From positions 1 through 44,355 of the forward strand of contig NZ_JANIBK010000022.1 in the NCBI RefSeq assembly GCF_024505165.1: 44,355 nt of DNA. The letters run 5' to 3'. The position numbers were made by a program, and so were the translations under genes. This stretch comes from Methylomonas rivi (lineage in GTDB: Bacteria; Pseudomonadota; Gammaproteobacteria; Methylococcales; Methylomonadaceae). Positions 43,887 to 44,355 of the stretch are shown here, in pieces (positions within the stretch are counted from its first letter, which is position 1; each line of letters opens with the position of its first letter). The notes under the pieces were generated by a model, which saw only the letters and a list, made by a program, of their open reading frames with translations, had not been told where the DNA came from and searched no databases.

Positions 43887-44002
43887 TTGAGAATACTCCT
43901 GAATGAATTAATGTCGTGCACAACAACACCGGGTTGTTTACACCTTCTTTATTACCAAACGCGCCCATTACAAAAACTGGCCACAATCATTTATTTTTAT
44001 TC

Positions 44003-44278
44003 TTAGTTGCTTTCGCTAAAAAGCACTTTTGGCTGAAAACTGCTAGCCGGATATTTAGGATCTACTTCCGCTACAACATCTTGCTTCGCTGTATCAGCCT
44101 GACTGACACAAGGAACTGCCGCACTGTTGGCCGGTACCGCTGATTCAACGACAACCGACTCATCCCTGAACAACACTTTCGGCTGGAAATCGGCAGCGGG
44201 ATAATCCTGCGCATTAACGGCCGAGGCCGCCAATAATAACCCAACGAGCATTCCTTGGTTCAATTGTGTTTTTTTCAT
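44003..44278 (-). CDS. small exported protein with duplicated FQPKVLF motif
   Basis: A 91-residue protein of unknown function. The signal peptide is residues 1-23 (cleavage after VNA). The mature protein contains the same element twice, exactly 50 residues apart: YPAADFQPKVLFRDES at 26-41 and YPASSFQPKVLFSES at 76-90. One Cys is present (VPCVSQ). AAGG eight bases upstream supports the ATG. It precedes the repeat-protein gene on the same strand by 116 nt. I do not recognise the family; a repeated binding or assembly motif is plausible. Confidence 0.82.
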   Translation of the reverse strand: MKKTQLNQGMLVGLLLAASAVNAQDYPAADFQPKVLFRDESVVVESAVPANSAAVPCVSQADTAKQDVVAEVDPKYPASSFQPKVLFSESN

Positions 44279-44307
44279 TGCTTATACCTTACTCAATTAT
44301 TAAAACG

Positions 44308-44340
44308 CCGGCTTTTGCAGGCCACGCCCGCAAAAGCCGG
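44308..44340 (-). terminator. inverted repeat, probable terminator of an upstream gene
   Basis: CCGGCTTTTGC (44308-44318) and GCAAAAGCCGG (44330-44340) form a perfect 11-bp stem with an 11-nt loop. On the minus strand CGTTTTAATAA follows, so it may end a gene lying right of the window and separate it from the FQPKVLF gene. Confidence 0.6.
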
Positions 44341-44355
44341 TATAAACGGTCTTAA

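Overview
The window reads as chromosomal housekeeping DNA of a gammaproteobacterium. Two blocks support this. Positions 1-9200 follow the Pseudomonas-type order: tRNA(Tyr-Gly-Thr), pth, rplY, prs, tRNA-Gln, ispE, lolB and a TPR lipoprotein, divergent from hemA-prfA-prmC. Positions 33228-38765 hold the macromolecular-synthesis cluster (rpsU, yqeY, dnaG, rpoD, tRNA-Ile2) beside tsaD. Protein style and the set of small secreted proteins suggest a Methylococcales (methanotroph-like) host. No C1-metabolism gene lies in the window, so that assignment is an inference.

Layout. 1-5868, minus strand: translation and cell-envelope genes. 5869-9634, plus strand: haem entry enzyme, release factor 1, its methylase and a JAMM peptidase. 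9592-19610: transport and signalling (CDF exporter, SulP anion transporter, sigma54-type two-component pair, small lipoprotein, YajQ, ATP-grasp-like protein, HD-GYP phosphodiesterase). 19611-22526: two gene-poor stretches around a TPMT-type methyltransferase and a HerA-like ATPase. 22527-24497: an AT-richer two-gene insert, AAA15 ATPase plus RloB/TOPRIM protein, resembling an AbiL-type phage-defence module. 24523-28555: phosphohexomutase, an Ala-rich exported helical protein, a kinase-like phosphotransferase and a CPBP membrane protease. 28555-33160, minus strand: an S-adenosylmethionine-centred cluster (metK, ahcY, bioA, rsmE). 33228-38765: macromolecular synthesis. 38767-41001: plsY and a folate group (folB, folK, pteridine-reductase-like SDR). 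41014-44355: small membrane and exported proteins, and a striking protein of nineteen TGVxKYL-type repeats, next to a small exported protein with a duplicated FQPKVLF motif.

How genes work together. MetK makes AdoMet, AhcY removes the AdoHcy product, BioA uses AdoMet as amino donor and RsmE uses it as methyl donor. Prs, IspE, HemA, FolB and FolK feed central cofactor pathways. Pth, L25, RF1, PrmC, S21, TsaD and the tRNAs serve translation. The best candidates for undescribed biology are the 20-residue-repeat protein (42501-43886), with a possibly related motif in the lipoprotein at 15584-16129, and the neighbouring FQPKVLF protein. The AAA15-RloB pair is the best accessory module.
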